From positions 248,001 to 312,000 of the forward strand of contig JANQPB010000015.1 of assembly GCA_028285495.1 (NCBI GenBank): 64,000 bases of DNA. The letters are read 5' to 3'. Shown here piece by piece: positions 49,875 to 58,698 of this stretch (the first letter of the stretch is position 1; each line of letters starts with the position of its first letter). The translations under genes were made by a program, and so were the position numbers. Source of the stretch: Acidimicrobiales bacterium. Its GTDB lineage: Bacteria; Actinomycetota; Acidimicrobiia; Acidimicrobiales; SZUA-35. Below the pieces are notes generated by a model, which ran no database searches, was not told where the DNA came from, and saw nothing but the letters and a program-made list of their open reading frames with translations.

Positions 49875-49890
49875 GTGACCTAAGCCCCTG
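49875..49890 (+). promoter_or_regulatory. DevR-type box upstream of PAP2 gene
   Basis: Reads GTGACCTAAGCCCCTG, 11 of 16 matches, ending 33 bp before the ATG at 49924. Confidence 0.5.
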
Positions 49891-49923
49891 TGGCACTCCG
49901 GTGCCGATTCGCATCGTGGAGAC

Positions 49924-50790
49924 ATGGGCAGCAGTGGATCGATCGACGAGCGGCGATCGGCACCGGAACGAGCGTGGTCGCTGCGCTCGTGGCGGCGCGA
50001 GGTCGCAACGGTGGCGTCGGCGCTCGCCGTCTACTTCGGCGGCCGGGCCATCGTCGAGGGCTCGACCGAGCGATCGGTGGCCAACGCCGAGCGGCTGCTC
50101 GACCTCGAAGCCTCACTCGGCCTCGACATCGAGGCCGACCTGCAGGCACTGGCCCTCGACCACGACGTCATCCGCGTCGTCGGCAACCTCAGCTACGTCT
50201 GGCTGCATTGGCCCCTGCTGATCGCCGCCCTGGTCCTGCTGTTCGCCTCCGACCGGCGGCGCTACCGCAGGCTGCGGGACGCCCTGTTCGTGTCGGGCGG
50301 GATCGGTCTCGTGCTGTTCACCGTCTTCCCGATGGCGCCGCCCCGCTTCATGCCCGGGTTCGTCGGCACCGTCAGCGACGACGCCCGGCGCCACCACCTC
50401 GACTACCCGATCGAGTGGGCCAACCAGTACGCAGCGTTCCCGTCGTTCCACGTCGGCTGGACGCTGATCGCGTGCCTGGCGGTCGCCGCCACGTCGTCCG
50501 GCCACTGGTGGCGCATCGCCGCCCTCGTTCCTGCGGTGCTGGTCGGAGTCTCGGTGATCACCACCGGTAACCACTACGTCCTCGACTCGGTCGCCGGGGC
50601 CGCCATCGCCGTCGCGGCGTACGCGGGCGTCGGATCGACGCAGCGGACCGAACGCGACCCGAACGGCCGCTGCGCCGCTCCGCTCGATCGGGCAGGAGCC
50701 GGGGCCCAGACCGAGGAGCGGGTCGCGGCGGTCGCCGCCGACGGCGACGACGTGGTCGGCGACCGGCACGGGCTGGAGGCGACGCCATGA
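49924..50790 (+). CDS. PAP2-superfamily membrane phosphatase
   Basis: 288 residues with GGAGA before the ATG. About six membrane helices; the phosphatase motifs are FPSFHVGWTLIACLAVAATS with the catalytic His and TGNHYVLDSVAGAAIAVAAY with the second His; MAPPRFMPGF lies in the first motif region. This is the AUR1/inositol-phosphotransferase-like branch. After the last helix comes a hydrophilic tail of about 60 residues. It removes or transfers phosphate on a lipid head group. It overlaps the next gene by 4 bp and starts a four-gene operon. Confidence 0.88.
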   Translation: MGSSGSIDERRSAPERAWSLRSWRREVATVASALAVYFGGRAIVEGSTERSVANAERLLDLEASLGLDIEADLQALALDHDVIRVVGNLSYVWLHWPLLIAALVLLFASDRRRYRRLRDALFVSGGIGLVLFTVFPMAPPRFMPGFVGTVSDDARRHHLDYPIEWANQYAAFPSFHVGWTLIACLAVAATSSGHWWRIAALVPAVLVGVSVITTGNHYVLDSVAGAAIAVAAYAGVGSTQRTERDPNGRCAAPLDRAGAGAQTEERVAAVAADGDDVVGDRHGLEATP

Positions 50791-51089
50791 CCGAGCTGAG
50801 CACGAGGCTGATGCTGCTCCTCGCCCTCGTCGTCGTCTGCGTCGGTGTCGTCGCCGCCGCCGTCGGCCGGCAGTGGGACCTGCTCACCGTCTTCGCCGGC
50901 GTCGCCGCCCTCCTGGTGGCGATGTGGGTCCGGCAGCGGATCCATCGGGTCTCGGTCACCCTGCGACCGGACCTGGCCCACTGGGTCGAGGACCGGGCGT
51001 CGACCGCAGGCGAGCCGTTCGACGACGTGCTCGACCGGGCCGTCGCCACCTACCGCCACGGCATCGTCACCGATGAGCGAGCTGGCTGA
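50787..51089 (+). CDS. Small membrane protein with helical cytoplasmic tail
   Basis: 100 residues. Two membrane helices, RLMLLLALVVVCVGVVAAAV and LLTVFAGVAALLVAMWVRQR, then a polar tail LRPDLAHWVEDRASTAGEPF with a helix-turn-helix-like look of ribbon-helix-helix proteins. No firm family. It is coupled to the PAP2 gene by a 4-bp overlap and overlaps the next gene by 17 bp, so it is probably a small subunit or regulator of one of its neighbours. Confidence 0.75.
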   Translation: MTELSTRLMLLLALVVVCVGVVAAAVGRQWDLLTVFAGVAALLVAMWVRQRIHRVSVTLRPDLAHWVEDRASTAGEPFDDVLDRAVATYRHGIVTDERAG

Positions 51090-53466
51090 CGTCGGCGCTG
51101 ACGCCGGGGAGCACCGCGGGGTGCCGGCCACGGCGCTGCTCGGCGTCGGGCCGATCCAGGGGTCGGCACTCGGCGGCAAGGGGTCGTCGCTGGCGCAACT
51201 GATCGATGCCGAGCTCCCGGTGCCGACGACGGGGGTCGTGACCACGGCGGCCTACCGCGCCATCGCCGCCGATCCCGCGGTTCGAGCGCTGATCGACGCC
51301 ATCCGCAACGGCGAGGACCGCACGGCCGAGGAGGTCGACACCGTCTTCCTCGCCGTCCCCGTCTCGGCGGCACTGGAGACGGCGATCCTGCGGCTGGCCG
51401 AGCGGATCGGGGCGGGCGGGGCGGTGGCGGTCCGCTCGTCGGCCACCGTCGAGGACCTCGCCGGATCGTCATTCGCCGGCCAGTACCGGTCGTTGCTCGA
51501 CGTCGACGCCAACCGGCCGGAGGCCGTCCTGCGGGCCGTCCGCCTGGTCTGGGCCTCACTGTGGCACCCCGCCCCGACCGCCTACCGTCGGGCGTTCGAG
51601 GTGGACGACGAGGACGTGGCCATGGCGGTCGTCGTCATGAGGATGATCCCGGCCACCACGGCCGGAGTGGTCTTCACGGCCGACCCAGGAGGGCGTGCCG
51701 GTGCGGCACGGGTCGAGGCCGTCGACGGGCTCGGCGAGAGGCTCGTGTCGGGCCAGCGGACGCCACGCGCCTGGGTCGTCCCCCGCGACCGCCCAGGCGA
51801 GTTGCCGGAGGCGCCGAGGCGGGCCCTCGAGCTGGCCCTCGTCGTCGAGGCCATGCACGACGCCCCCCAGGACGTGGAGTGGGCGGCGGTCGAACAGGAG
51901 GTCTCGGTCGTCCAGGCCCGCCCGATCACCGTCCTCGCCACCGACGACGGCTTCGACACCCCGATCGACGATCACGAGCTGACGACGGCGGGCATCGTGG
52001 AGATGGTGCCAGGCGTCCTCCCGCCAATGCGGTGGGAGCTCAACCAATTCCTCCTCGAGGAGGCGTTCCGATCCGTGCTCGACAGCCTCGGCCTGATCCG
52101 TGGTGGCCCGGCCGAGGACCACCCGTTCGTCAGGCGGATCCGGGGCCGGGCCGCCATCGACTTCGATCAGCTCCGGGCCGCCGCGTCGGCGATGCCGGGG
52201 GCGGTCGAGGAGCTGGAGACCCAGTACTTCGGACGGTCGGCCGACGTCGCCGCGCCACCGCCACCACGGAACCGGGTCGCCGACATCCGCCGGAGCTTCC
52301 GCACCCTGCGGACCCGCCGCACGGCGATCGACAACGCCGATGTCCTCGTCGGAGCGGTCGGGGCCCTGCGCACGGCCCGGCCCCCCGTCGAGGCCCTGAG
52401 CGGCGCCGAGCTGGTTCGCTACCTCGATCGGCTGGTCGACCTGGCGGCTCGGGGGCTGGCCGCCGAGCTGGCGGTGGCCGCCGACGCCGCCGCCACCTAT
52501 CGCCGGTTGGAGTTGATGCTCGGCGAGCACCTCGGGACGGACGAGGCGACGGGCGCCGTCCAACAGCTGACGACCGGCGCCGGCGCCGGGCCGGCCAGGG
52601 CCACCGACGCCTCGGCCGCCGTGTTCGCCGGGCCCACCTGGGATGAGCTGTCCGCGGTGCCGCCCACCCCGCCCCCACCCGATCACGAGCGGGCGGCCGA
52701 CGCCCTTCGGGTCGTCGAGGAGCGGCTCACCTCGTTGCCCGGATGGACCCGTCGCCGGGTGCTCACCGGGCAGTTCGTCGATCTCCGGATCCACCTCATC
52801 AGGCGAACGCTGGCCGAGACCCGCCAGCAGCTCCATCGCCGGGAACGAACCAAGGCCGCGTTCCTCGAGCTCGGCGGGGAGGTCCGCCGGTCGCTGCTCG
52901 AGCTGGGGCGGCGGCTGACCCAACGCGGCGTCTGCCAGGCGCCGACCGACATCGAGCTGCTGTCGCTCGTCGAGCTGCGGCGCCTGACCGTCCAGGACGG
53001 GCCCGGCGACGGCACCGGTGTCGACCACGACGGCCCCGGCGCCGACGTGATCCGACGCAGGCGGAGCTGGCTCGGACGCTACGAGGCCGAGGGACAGCTC
53101 CCCGTTCGCTTCACCGGTGTCCCCGAGCGGGAGCCGGCCCCGATGCCCGAGGGGGACGTCCTGGATGGCTGGGCCGCGAGCCCCGGCCGCCAACGGGGCC
53201 GGGCCAAGGTCGTCCGGGCGCCGACGGAGCAGCTCGCCGCCGGAACGGTGCTGGTGGCCGAGGCCACCGACGCCTCGTGGTCGCCGCTCTTCGTGGCGGC
53301 GGCGGCGATCGTGGTCGAGCGGGGTGGTCCGCTCAGCCACGCCGCCATCCTGGCCCGCGAGCTCGGCATCCCCGCCGTCCTCAACGTCGCCGGGGCCACG
53401 CGCCGCCTCGACGGCCTCACCCTGACCGTCGATGGCGATCAGGGCTGCGTGGTGATCGAGTCATGA
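51073..53466 (+). CDS. PEP-synthase/rifampin-phosphotransferase-like enzyme
   Basis: 797 residues. The N-terminal ATP-grasp domain (about 1-320) has LGGKGSSLAQLIDAELPVPT, AVAVRSSATVEDLAGSSFAG and ATTAGVVFTADPGGRAG and ends SVVQARPIT. A mid-domain of about 370 residues is not recognised. The C-terminal swivelling domain (about 700-797) has the phosphohistidine in GGPLSHAAILARELGIPAVL. The PEP/pyruvate TIM barrel of true PEP synthases is missing, so order and content match rifampin phosphotransferases. It should transfer the beta-phosphate of ATP to a small molecule bound by the mid-domain; the acceptor is unknown. Confidence 0.85.
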   Translation: MSELADVGADAGEHRGVPATALLGVGPIQGSALGGKGSSLAQLIDAELPVPTTGVVTTAAYRAIAADPAVRALIDAIRNGEDRTAEEVDTVFLAVPVSAALETAILRLAERIGAGGAVAVRSSATVEDLAGSSFAGQYRSLLDVDANRPEAVLRAVRLVWASLWHPAPTAYRRAFEVDDEDVAMAVVVMRMIPATTAGVVFTADPGGRAGAARVEAVDGLGERLVSGQRTPRAWVVPRDRPGELPEAPRRALELALVVEAMHDAPQDVEWAAVEQEVSVVQARPITVLATDDGFDTPIDDHELTTAGIVEMVPGVLPPMRWELNQFLLEEAFRSVLDSLGLIRGGPAEDHPFVRRIRGRAAIDFDQLRAAASAMPGAVEELETQYFGRSADVAAPPPPRNRVADIRRSFRTLRTRRTAIDNADVLVGAVGALRTARPPVEALSGAELVRYLDRLVDLAARGLAAELAVAADAAATYRRLELMLGEHLGTDEATGAVQQLTTGAGAGPARATDASAAVFAGPTWDELSAVPPTPPPPDHERAADALRVVEERLTSLPGWTRRRVLTGQFVDLRIHLIRRTLAETRQQLHRRERTKAAFLELGGEVRRSLLELGRRLTQRGVCQAPTDIELLSLVELRRLTVQDGPGDGTGVDHDGPGADVIRRRRSWLGRYEAEGQLPVRFTGVPEREPAPMPEGDVLDGWAASPGRQRGRAKVVRAPTEQLAAGTVLVAEATDASWSPLFVAAAAIVVERGGPLSHAAILARELGIPAVLNVAGATRRLDGLTLTVDGDQGCVVIES

Positions 53467-56363
53467 GCGGCGGCACCGTCCTGCCCTGGCCCCGCCGCCG
53501 TCCGGCTGTCGACCCCGTCGACGGGTTCGACGAGCACGCGTTGCACGTCTTCGTCCCCGCCATCATGAGCGTCGGTCTCCTCGTCTCGGTCGCCACGCTG
53601 GCGCGGGACGGGCTGCGGCGCACAACCGGTCGGACCCGTGAGCGCCGCATCGCCCTGGAGACGGCGACGACGGTCAACGATCTCCTCGGCCGGTCGATCC
53701 GCTCTCCCGAGGAGCTCGGCCTCCTGGCCCGCTGGTCCTACGTGACCGCCGGGGGGTCGTCGCTCGCCGTCGGGGCGGCGGTCGCCGCTGCTGCCGTCGC
53801 CATCTCGACCACCCCCTCGGACGATCGGGTGTCGGCCTGGCTCCTGGCCCTGGGCTTGGTCGCCGCTGCGCTCGCCGCCGTCGTGGCCATCGCCTGTCTG
53901 GCCGTGGCCGCACGCTGGCCCGCGGTCCCCGCCTGGGCGATGCCGTTCCTGCGCACGCTCCCGCTGACCCACCATCCGGGCAGGCAGACCCAGCGGCCAC
54001 GGCGGCTCCTCACCGATGCGGTGCTGCTCGGCATCGTGGTCACCGCCGTGCTGACGTGGCTGGCCAAGCGGCAGCGGGACCTGCTGGCCATGGTCGACGA
54101 ACCGTTGCTGTCGGCGATCGCCGAGCTCGATGCGATCGACCGGCTCAGCGCGATCGACGTCTTCGGCTCGACGGTCATCTCCATCGGATCGGTGGTGATC
54201 ATCGCCCTGTCCGGCTTCCGGTGCCGGGTCATGGCCCTCGTGTACCCCGGTGCGTTCGTCGTCAGCTGGCTGTCGACGGCGCTCCTCCAGGAGCTCGTCG
54301 AGCGAACGCGGCCGACGGGGTTCGGCGAGGTCCAGTCGTTCCCCAGTGGCCACGTGGTGCAGGCGGTGTTCATCGCCGGCCTGCTGCCGACGGCGCTGGC
54401 CGTGCTCCTCCAGCTGCGTCCGCGCACCGTTGTCGGGCTTCGGGTCGTGCTCGGAGCCTTCGTGCTCGGCACGGCACTGCTCCGCATCCACCGCCAGGCC
54501 CACTGGCCCTCGGATGCCGTTGCCGGGGTGCTGCTCGGGCTGACCGTGGTGGCCGGGGCCCACTGGGTGGTTGCCCACCGCTGGTGGCATCAGCGGTGTT
54601 CGTCGTGCCCGTGGTCGGCCAATCCCGATCAGGTGCCGTGGGGGCGGGCCCTCTACGACCTCACCCCCGGGACGGCGAGGTGGCTCGGGCGGGCAGGGTG
54701 GATCGGCGCCATGGCCGTCAGCGCCGGCCTGCTCGTCGCCACCACGACGGTCGGGCTACCCGCCCGCCAGGCCGACGACGGGCTCGGTCCCGAGATCTCG
54801 GAGCCGGTCCAGCTCGGCCTGGCCGTTGCCGTCGGGCTCGCCGGGCTGTTCGCCATCCGCTGGAAGGCGGCGTCGGCGTTTGCCATCGCCTTCTGCGCCA
54901 GCGCCATCGGCCTGCTGGCGTCGATCGAGTACGAGCCGACGGTGGCCGTCGGGCTCACCCTCCTGCTCCTCGTGCCGGCGGTGCTGTTGTGGCTCGCCTG
55001 GCAGTCTCATGCAACCGTCGGCGCCATCTTCGCGTTGGCGGTGCTGACCGCCTCCAGTCTGACCGCAACCGCACTCGGCAGCCGCGAGGTCCACGGCCAC
55101 TACTTCGGGCCGACCCACCCCGGCTCGGCCGCCGAGGCCCTCGACTCCGATGCCGAGTGGTTGTGGCTCGGTGCCGTCGGCAGCGAGCGGGCCACGGTGG
55201 TGGCCGGCGGGCTGCCCGCCGGCCGTCGAGCGACCCTGGTCCACTGGCCCGGCGGCGACGGCTCGGCCGGGACGGGCCGGTTGACGGCCATGGCCGGCGA
55301 CGACGGGATCGCCCGCTTCGACCTCGACGGGCTGGAAACCGGCGCCGAGCACCACTACGCCGTCCGACTCGGCGATCCCGCCGGCGACGACGACGCCGGT
55401 CTCCGACCCGACCGGTCGTTCCGAACCTTCGACGACGGGCCACAGGACCTGGTGATCGTCGCCGCCTCCTGCGCCCGCAACGGATCGAACGGCGCCGTGT
55501 TCGACCGCATCGTCGCCATCGACCCCGACCTCTACGTCTCGCTCGGCGACATGCACTACGCCGACCTCGTGTCGAGCGACCCTGCGGACCACCTGGCCCA
55601 GTACGCCAGGGCCCTGTCGCAGCCGGGGCAGGCCGCCCTCTACGGCTCGGTGCCGACGGCCTACGTCTGGGACGACCACGACTACGGCCCGAACGACGCC
55701 GACGGCTCCTCGCCGTCGCGCCTGGCGGTGTCGACCGCATACCGCCGGGCGGTGCCGCACTACGGGGTCGACCAGGATCCCGACGCATCGATCGCCCAGG
55801 CCTTCACGATCGGACGGGTCCGCGTCGTGCTGTCCGACACCCGGTCCCAGCGCAACGCCTCGACCATGCTCGGGCCGGCCCAGCTCGAGTGGTTGATCGA
55901 CGAGCTCGTCGACGCCGCCTCGGACCACGCCCTCGTGGTCTGGGTCAACCCGACGCCGTGGATCTCGACCGCAGACACGGCCGGCGACGACTGGTCGGCC
56001 TACCCGGCCGAGCGTCGCACGATCGCCGACGCCCTCGCCAGGGCCGACGTCGACAACCTCGTCATGATCAGCGGCGACGCCCACATGGTGGCCCTCGACG
56101 ACGGATCGAACAGTGGCTACGCGACCGACGGCTCGCCTGGCTTCCCGGTGCTGCACGGCGCCCCGCTCGACCGGCCGGGCAGCATCAAGGGCGGGCCCTA
56201 CTCACACGGGGCGTTCGCCGGGAGCGGACAGTTCGGCCGCGTCGAGATCGACGACGACGGCGGCGACGTCGTCACCGTCCGGTTGAGCGGCGAGACGTGG
56301 GACGGTGAGGTGCTCCTGTCGCACCGGTTCGTCGTCCCGGTCGATCGAGCCACCGATGGGTGA
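53463..56363 (+). CDS. PAP2 phosphatase-PhoD-like phosphoesterase fusion
   Basis: 966 residues; ATG overlaps the preceding stop by 4 bp. Residues 30-370 hold several membrane helices with a PAP2 domain: LVERTRPTG (280), SFPSGHVVQA (catalytic His297) and RIHRQAHWPSDAVAG (His347). Five or so further helices follow to about 540. From about 560 to 960 is an external-type alkaline phosphatase D-like domain with YVSLGDMHYAD, YVWDDHDYGPND, VLSDTRSQRN and MISGDAHMVAL for the metal site. Two different phosphatases in one chain suggest stepwise hydrolysis of a lipid or polymer phosphodiester at the membrane. Confidence 0.87.
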   Translation: MSGGTVLPWPRRRPAVDPVDGFDEHALHVFVPAIMSVGLLVSVATLARDGLRRTTGRTRERRIALETATTVNDLLGRSIRSPEELGLLARWSYVTAGGSSLAVGAAVAAAAVAISTTPSDDRVSAWLLALGLVAAALAAVVAIACLAVAARWPAVPAWAMPFLRTLPLTHHPGRQTQRPRRLLTDAVLLGIVVTAVLTWLAKRQRDLLAMVDEPLLSAIAELDAIDRLSAIDVFGSTVISIGSVVIIALSGFRCRVMALVYPGAFVVSWLSTALLQELVERTRPTGFGEVQSFPSGHVVQAVFIAGLLPTALAVLLQLRPRTVVGLRVVLGAFVLGTALLRIHRQAHWPSDAVAGVLLGLTVVAGAHWVVAHRWWHQRCSSCPWSANPDQVPWGRALYDLTPGTARWLGRAGWIGAMAVSAGLLVATTTVGLPARQADDGLGPEISEPVQLGLAVAVGLAGLFAIRWKAASAFAIAFCASAIGLLASIEYEPTVAVGLTLLLLVPAVLLWLAWQSHATVGAIFALAVLTASSLTATALGSREVHGHYFGPTHPGSAAEALDSDAEWLWLGAVGSERATVVAGGLPAGRRATLVHWPGGDGSAGTGRLTAMAGDDGIARFDLDGLETGAEHHYAVRLGDPAGDDDAGLRPDRSFRTFDDGPQDLVIVAASCARNGSNGAVFDRIVAIDPDLYVSLGDMHYADLVSSDPADHLAQYARALSQPGQAALYGSVPTAYVWDDHDYGPNDADGSSPSRLAVSTAYRRAVPHYGVDQDPDASIAQAFTIGRVRVVLSDTRSQRNASTMLGPAQLEWLIDELVDAASDHALVVWVNPTPWISTADTAGDDWSAYPAERRTIADALARADVDNLVMISGDAHMVALDDGSNSGYATDGSPGFPVLHGAPLDRPGSIKGGPYSHGAFAGSGQFGRVEIDDDGGDVVTVRLSGETWDGEVLLSHRFVVPVDRATDG

Positions 56364-56365
56364 GG

Positions 56366-56381
56366 AGGACCTTCGGCCCTT
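56366..56381 (+). promoter_or_regulatory. DevR-type box upstream of flavodoxin gene
   Basis: Reads AGGACCTTCGGCCCTT, 15 of 16 matches, the best copy along with 58623-58638. It begins 2 bp after the stop of the PAP2-PhoD gene and lies 63 bp before the flavodoxin start. Confidence 0.65.
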
Positions 56382-56444
56382 GGCCACCACGAGACCGCGG
56401 ATCGAGACTGAGGCCATGTTCACACGGTCACGAGGGACGAGCCG

Positions 56445-56948
56445 ATGCGGGTGCTGATCATCCCCGCCAGCCGTCACGGCGGCACGGCCGAGATGGGCCG
56501 GGTCATGGCGACCACGTTCCGGGGCCGGGGGCTCGACGTCGACGTCAGCCAGCCGGAGCACATGTTCGACCTGGCCCCCTACGGCGCCGCCGTCATCGGC
56601 AGCGGCCTCTATCTGGGCGACTGGCTCGGCCCGGCCCGGGCCTTCGTCGACGACCACCGCGAGGCGCTCCGCCGTCTCCCCTGCTGGTTGTTCAGCAGCG
56701 GTCCACTCGGCGAGGCGGCCCCGGAGGAGCCGATCAGCGAGGACCTCATCGACTTCCTGCTCGACCTGACCGGGGCCGAGGAGCACCGGCTGTTCGGAGG
56801 CCGGCTCGAGCTGGAACGACTCAGCCGGACCGAGCGCTACATCGCCCGCTGGGCCGGCGCCACCGACGGCGACTACCGGGAGCTCGACGAGGTGGAGGCC
56901 TGGGCCGGCTCGATCGCCGACACCCTGCTCGAGGTCGGCACCGGCTGA
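56445..56948 (+). CDS. Flavodoxin-domain protein
   Basis: 167 residues. VLIIPASRHGGTAEMGRVMA has the phosphate loop (S/T-x-x-G-x-T) of flavodoxins, and YGAAVIGSGLYLGDWLGPAR and LPCWLFSSGPLGEAAPEEPI are typical of the HemG/protoporphyrinogen oxidase-like group. It binds FMN and carries electrons or acts on a quinone-like partner. The DevR-type box immediately upstream makes it a likely low-oxygen gene. Confidence 0.88.
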   Translation: MRVLIIPASRHGGTAEMGRVMATTFRGRGLDVDVSQPEHMFDLAPYGAAVIGSGLYLGDWLGPARAFVDDHREALRRLPCWLFSSGPLGEAAPEEPISEDLIDFLLDLTGAEEHRLFGGRLELERLSRTERYIARWAGATDGDYRELDEVEAWAGSIADTLLEVGTG

Positions 56949-56969
56949 CCGTCGACGGAAGATCGCCGA

Positions 56970-57956
56970 TCAGCATCCATCCTCGGAGATCTCACCGACC
57001 AGCTCGGCCACCAGGTCCTCGATCGTCACGAGTCCGAGGGTGCGGCCCGAGGGGTCGACCACGATGGCCAGCCACCGTCGCCGCTCCTGCATCCTCGTGA
57101 CGAGCCTGGAGATGAGCAGATCGGGGCCGCAGCGCAGGACGGGTGAGGCGATGTCGACCAGCGACGCGGTGGGGGTTTCGGTTGCGGCGGCAACGACGTC
57201 GCGGAATCGGGCAACCCCGATGACATCATCGATCCCGTCGCCACAGACCGGCAGCCGTCGGTGGCCAGCCGACACCGCCAGCTCGCTGGCCTCGGTCAGG
57301 GTCGCCGTCGCCGGGCAGGAAGCGATGTCGGTCCGTGCGACCATGACGTCGCCGACCCGGCGGTCGTTGAACTCGAACGACCGCGCCACCAACTCGGCGT
57401 CTCCGTCGTCGATCACCCCGGCATCAGCCGACTGGCGGGCCAAGCTGCGGAACTCGGCCTCGTCGACCAGCTCGGCCGGGGCGACCGGCGGCCCGGGCAT
57501 CTGGCGGTCGGCCAGCCAGACCAGGAAGCGGACGAGCGGCCGGATGGCCGCCACCAGCGCCGCGACCGGACCGGCGGCGAGCCGGGCCATGCGGTAGGGC
57601 GATCGCATGGCCATCGTCTTGGGGACGGCCTCGGCGTAGACGAACAGCAGGACCGTAGTGGCCACCGCCGCAACCGTGATGCCGAGGTCGCCGAGCCACC
57701 GCTGCGCCAGCAGCCCGCTCGCCGTCGCCGTCGAGACCTGCAGGAGGAGGGCGAGCAGCAGGACGGCGTGGAGCACGATCGGCAGGTCGTCGAGCAAGCC
57801 GAGCAGCCGCCGGGCCGCCGGATCGCCCTCCTCGACGCCGACCGCGGCCTGGCTCCGGCGGACCCGCAGGAGGGAGACCTCGGCCACCGACAGCCCGGTT
57901 GCGCCGAGGAAGCAGCAGACGAGGAGGATCAGGAGGACGAGGTCATCCGGAGCCAT
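56970..57956 (-). CDS. CNNM/CorC-type membrane protein with CBS pair
   Basis: 328 residues from the ATG at 57956. DUF21 transmembrane domain about 1-165 with LLILLVCCFLGATGLSVAEV and FVYAEAVPKTMAMRSPYRMA, then LVDEAEFRSLARQSADAGVI and VARSFEFNDRRVGDVMVART, and a CBS pair to the end (HRRLPVCGDGIDDVIGVARF, RRRWLAIVVDPSGRTLGLVT). The common C-terminal transporter-associated domain is missing. Proteins of this type move or sense magnesium or similar ions. It starts 8 bp after the Hsp20 stop, so the two are co-transcribed. Confidence 0.88.
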   Translation of the reverse strand: MAPDDLVLLILLVCCFLGATGLSVAEVSLLRVRRSQAAVGVEEGDPAARRLLGLLDDLPIVLHAVLLLALLLQVSTATASGLLAQRWLGDLGITVAAVATTVLLFVYAEAVPKTMAMRSPYRMARLAAGPVAALVAAIRPLVRFLVWLADRQMPGPPVAPAELVDEAEFRSLARQSADAGVIDDGDAELVARSFEFNDRRVGDVMVARTDIASCPATATLTEASELAVSAGHRRLPVCGDGIDDVIGVARFRDVVAAATETPTASLVDIASPVLRCGPDLLISRLVTRMQERRRWLAIVVDPSGRTLGLVTIEDLVAELVGEISEDGC

Positions 57957-57964
57957 CGGGCCGA

Positions 57965-58477
57965 TCAGCCCCGGCCGATCGGTACCTTCTTGGCCTCGAC
58001 CGGCCCGGCGTCGGGCAGCGGCACCCGGATCCGGAGGATGCCATCGGCGTACGACGCCTCGATGTCGTCGACGTCGACGCCTTCCGGCAGGGCGATGACC
58101 CGGCTGAACGAGCCGTAGCGGAACTCCGAGCGGAATCCCTCTTCGTCGCGCTCGGTTCGCGACGATCGCTCGGCCCGGATCGAGAGCCGACCGCCTTCGA
58201 CCGAGACGTCGATGTCGTCGTCCGGATCGACCCCGGGGATCTCGGCCCGGACGACATAGGCGCCGTCCTCGGCGCCCTCCTCGATCTTGAGGTGGTCGAA
58301 GAAGTGCCCGGCCTCGCCGAGGAACCGGTCCGGCAGCCGTCGGCCGAACCAGGAGGGGAGCCAAGGGAAGTCGTCGATGGCCCACCGGGCCAGCGGCTCG
58401 CGCATCGTCCTCGTCGGCTCGACCGCCTCGGCCTCGGCCGCCGCCTCGGGCTGTTCCGTCGTCTGGTCGTCGCTCAT
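57965..58477 (-). CDS. Hsp20/alpha-crystallin family small heat-shock protein
   Basis: 170 residues, GGAG before the ATG. A Glu/Ala-rich start of about 25 residues and an aromatic segment (FPWLPSWFGRRLPDRF) lead to the alpha-crystallin domain about 65-160: YVVRAEIPGVDPDDDIDVSV and YGSFSRVIALPEGVDVDDIE, closing YADGILRIRVPLP. It prevents aggregation of unfolded proteins. HspX/Acr, the hallmark DosR-regulated protein, belongs to the same family, and a DevR-type box lies 81 bp upstream. Confidence 0.92.
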   Translation of the reverse strand: MSDDQTTEQPEAAAEAEAVEPTRTMREPLARWAIDDFPWLPSWFGRRLPDRFLGEAGHFFDHLKIEEGAEDGAYVVRAEIPGVDPDDDIDVSVEGGRLSIRAERSSRTERDEEGFRSEFRYGSFSRVIALPEGVDVDDIEASYADGILRIRVPLPDAGPVEAKKVPIGRG

Positions 58478-58558
58478 CGCCGATCTCCGTTCGCCGCGTC
58501 TGGCGGTGCCGTCGTCACCACCGCTGTCCTCAGTGTCCGACCGGGCTGCGGCACCAGA

Positions 58559-58574
58559 CAGGGACCAAGGTCAC
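58559..58574 (-). promoter_or_regulatory. DevR-type box upstream of Hsp20 gene
   Basis: On the minus strand it reads GTGACCTTGGTCCCTG, 13 of 16 matches to the consensus, and lies between the divergent Hsp20 and DevR-like genes. Confidence 0.6.
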
Positions 58575-58622
58575 GGCGACGAGGTCGGCCGGGGGCGACG
58601 GGCCGGGCGACGCCGACGAGGT

Positions 58623-58638
58623 GGGACCTTCGCCCCTT
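58623..58638 (+). promoter_or_regulatory. DevR-type box upstream of the DevR-like gene
   Basis: Reads GGGACCTTCGCCCCTT, a full match to the consensus GGGACCTTCGNCCCTK, 60 bp before the regulator start; consistent with autoregulation. Confidence 0.65.
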
Positions 58639-58698
58639 CGGGCCAACGGACGACGGTCGGAGAATGGAAGGGAGGAGTGACGACGAGGGACGGATGCC

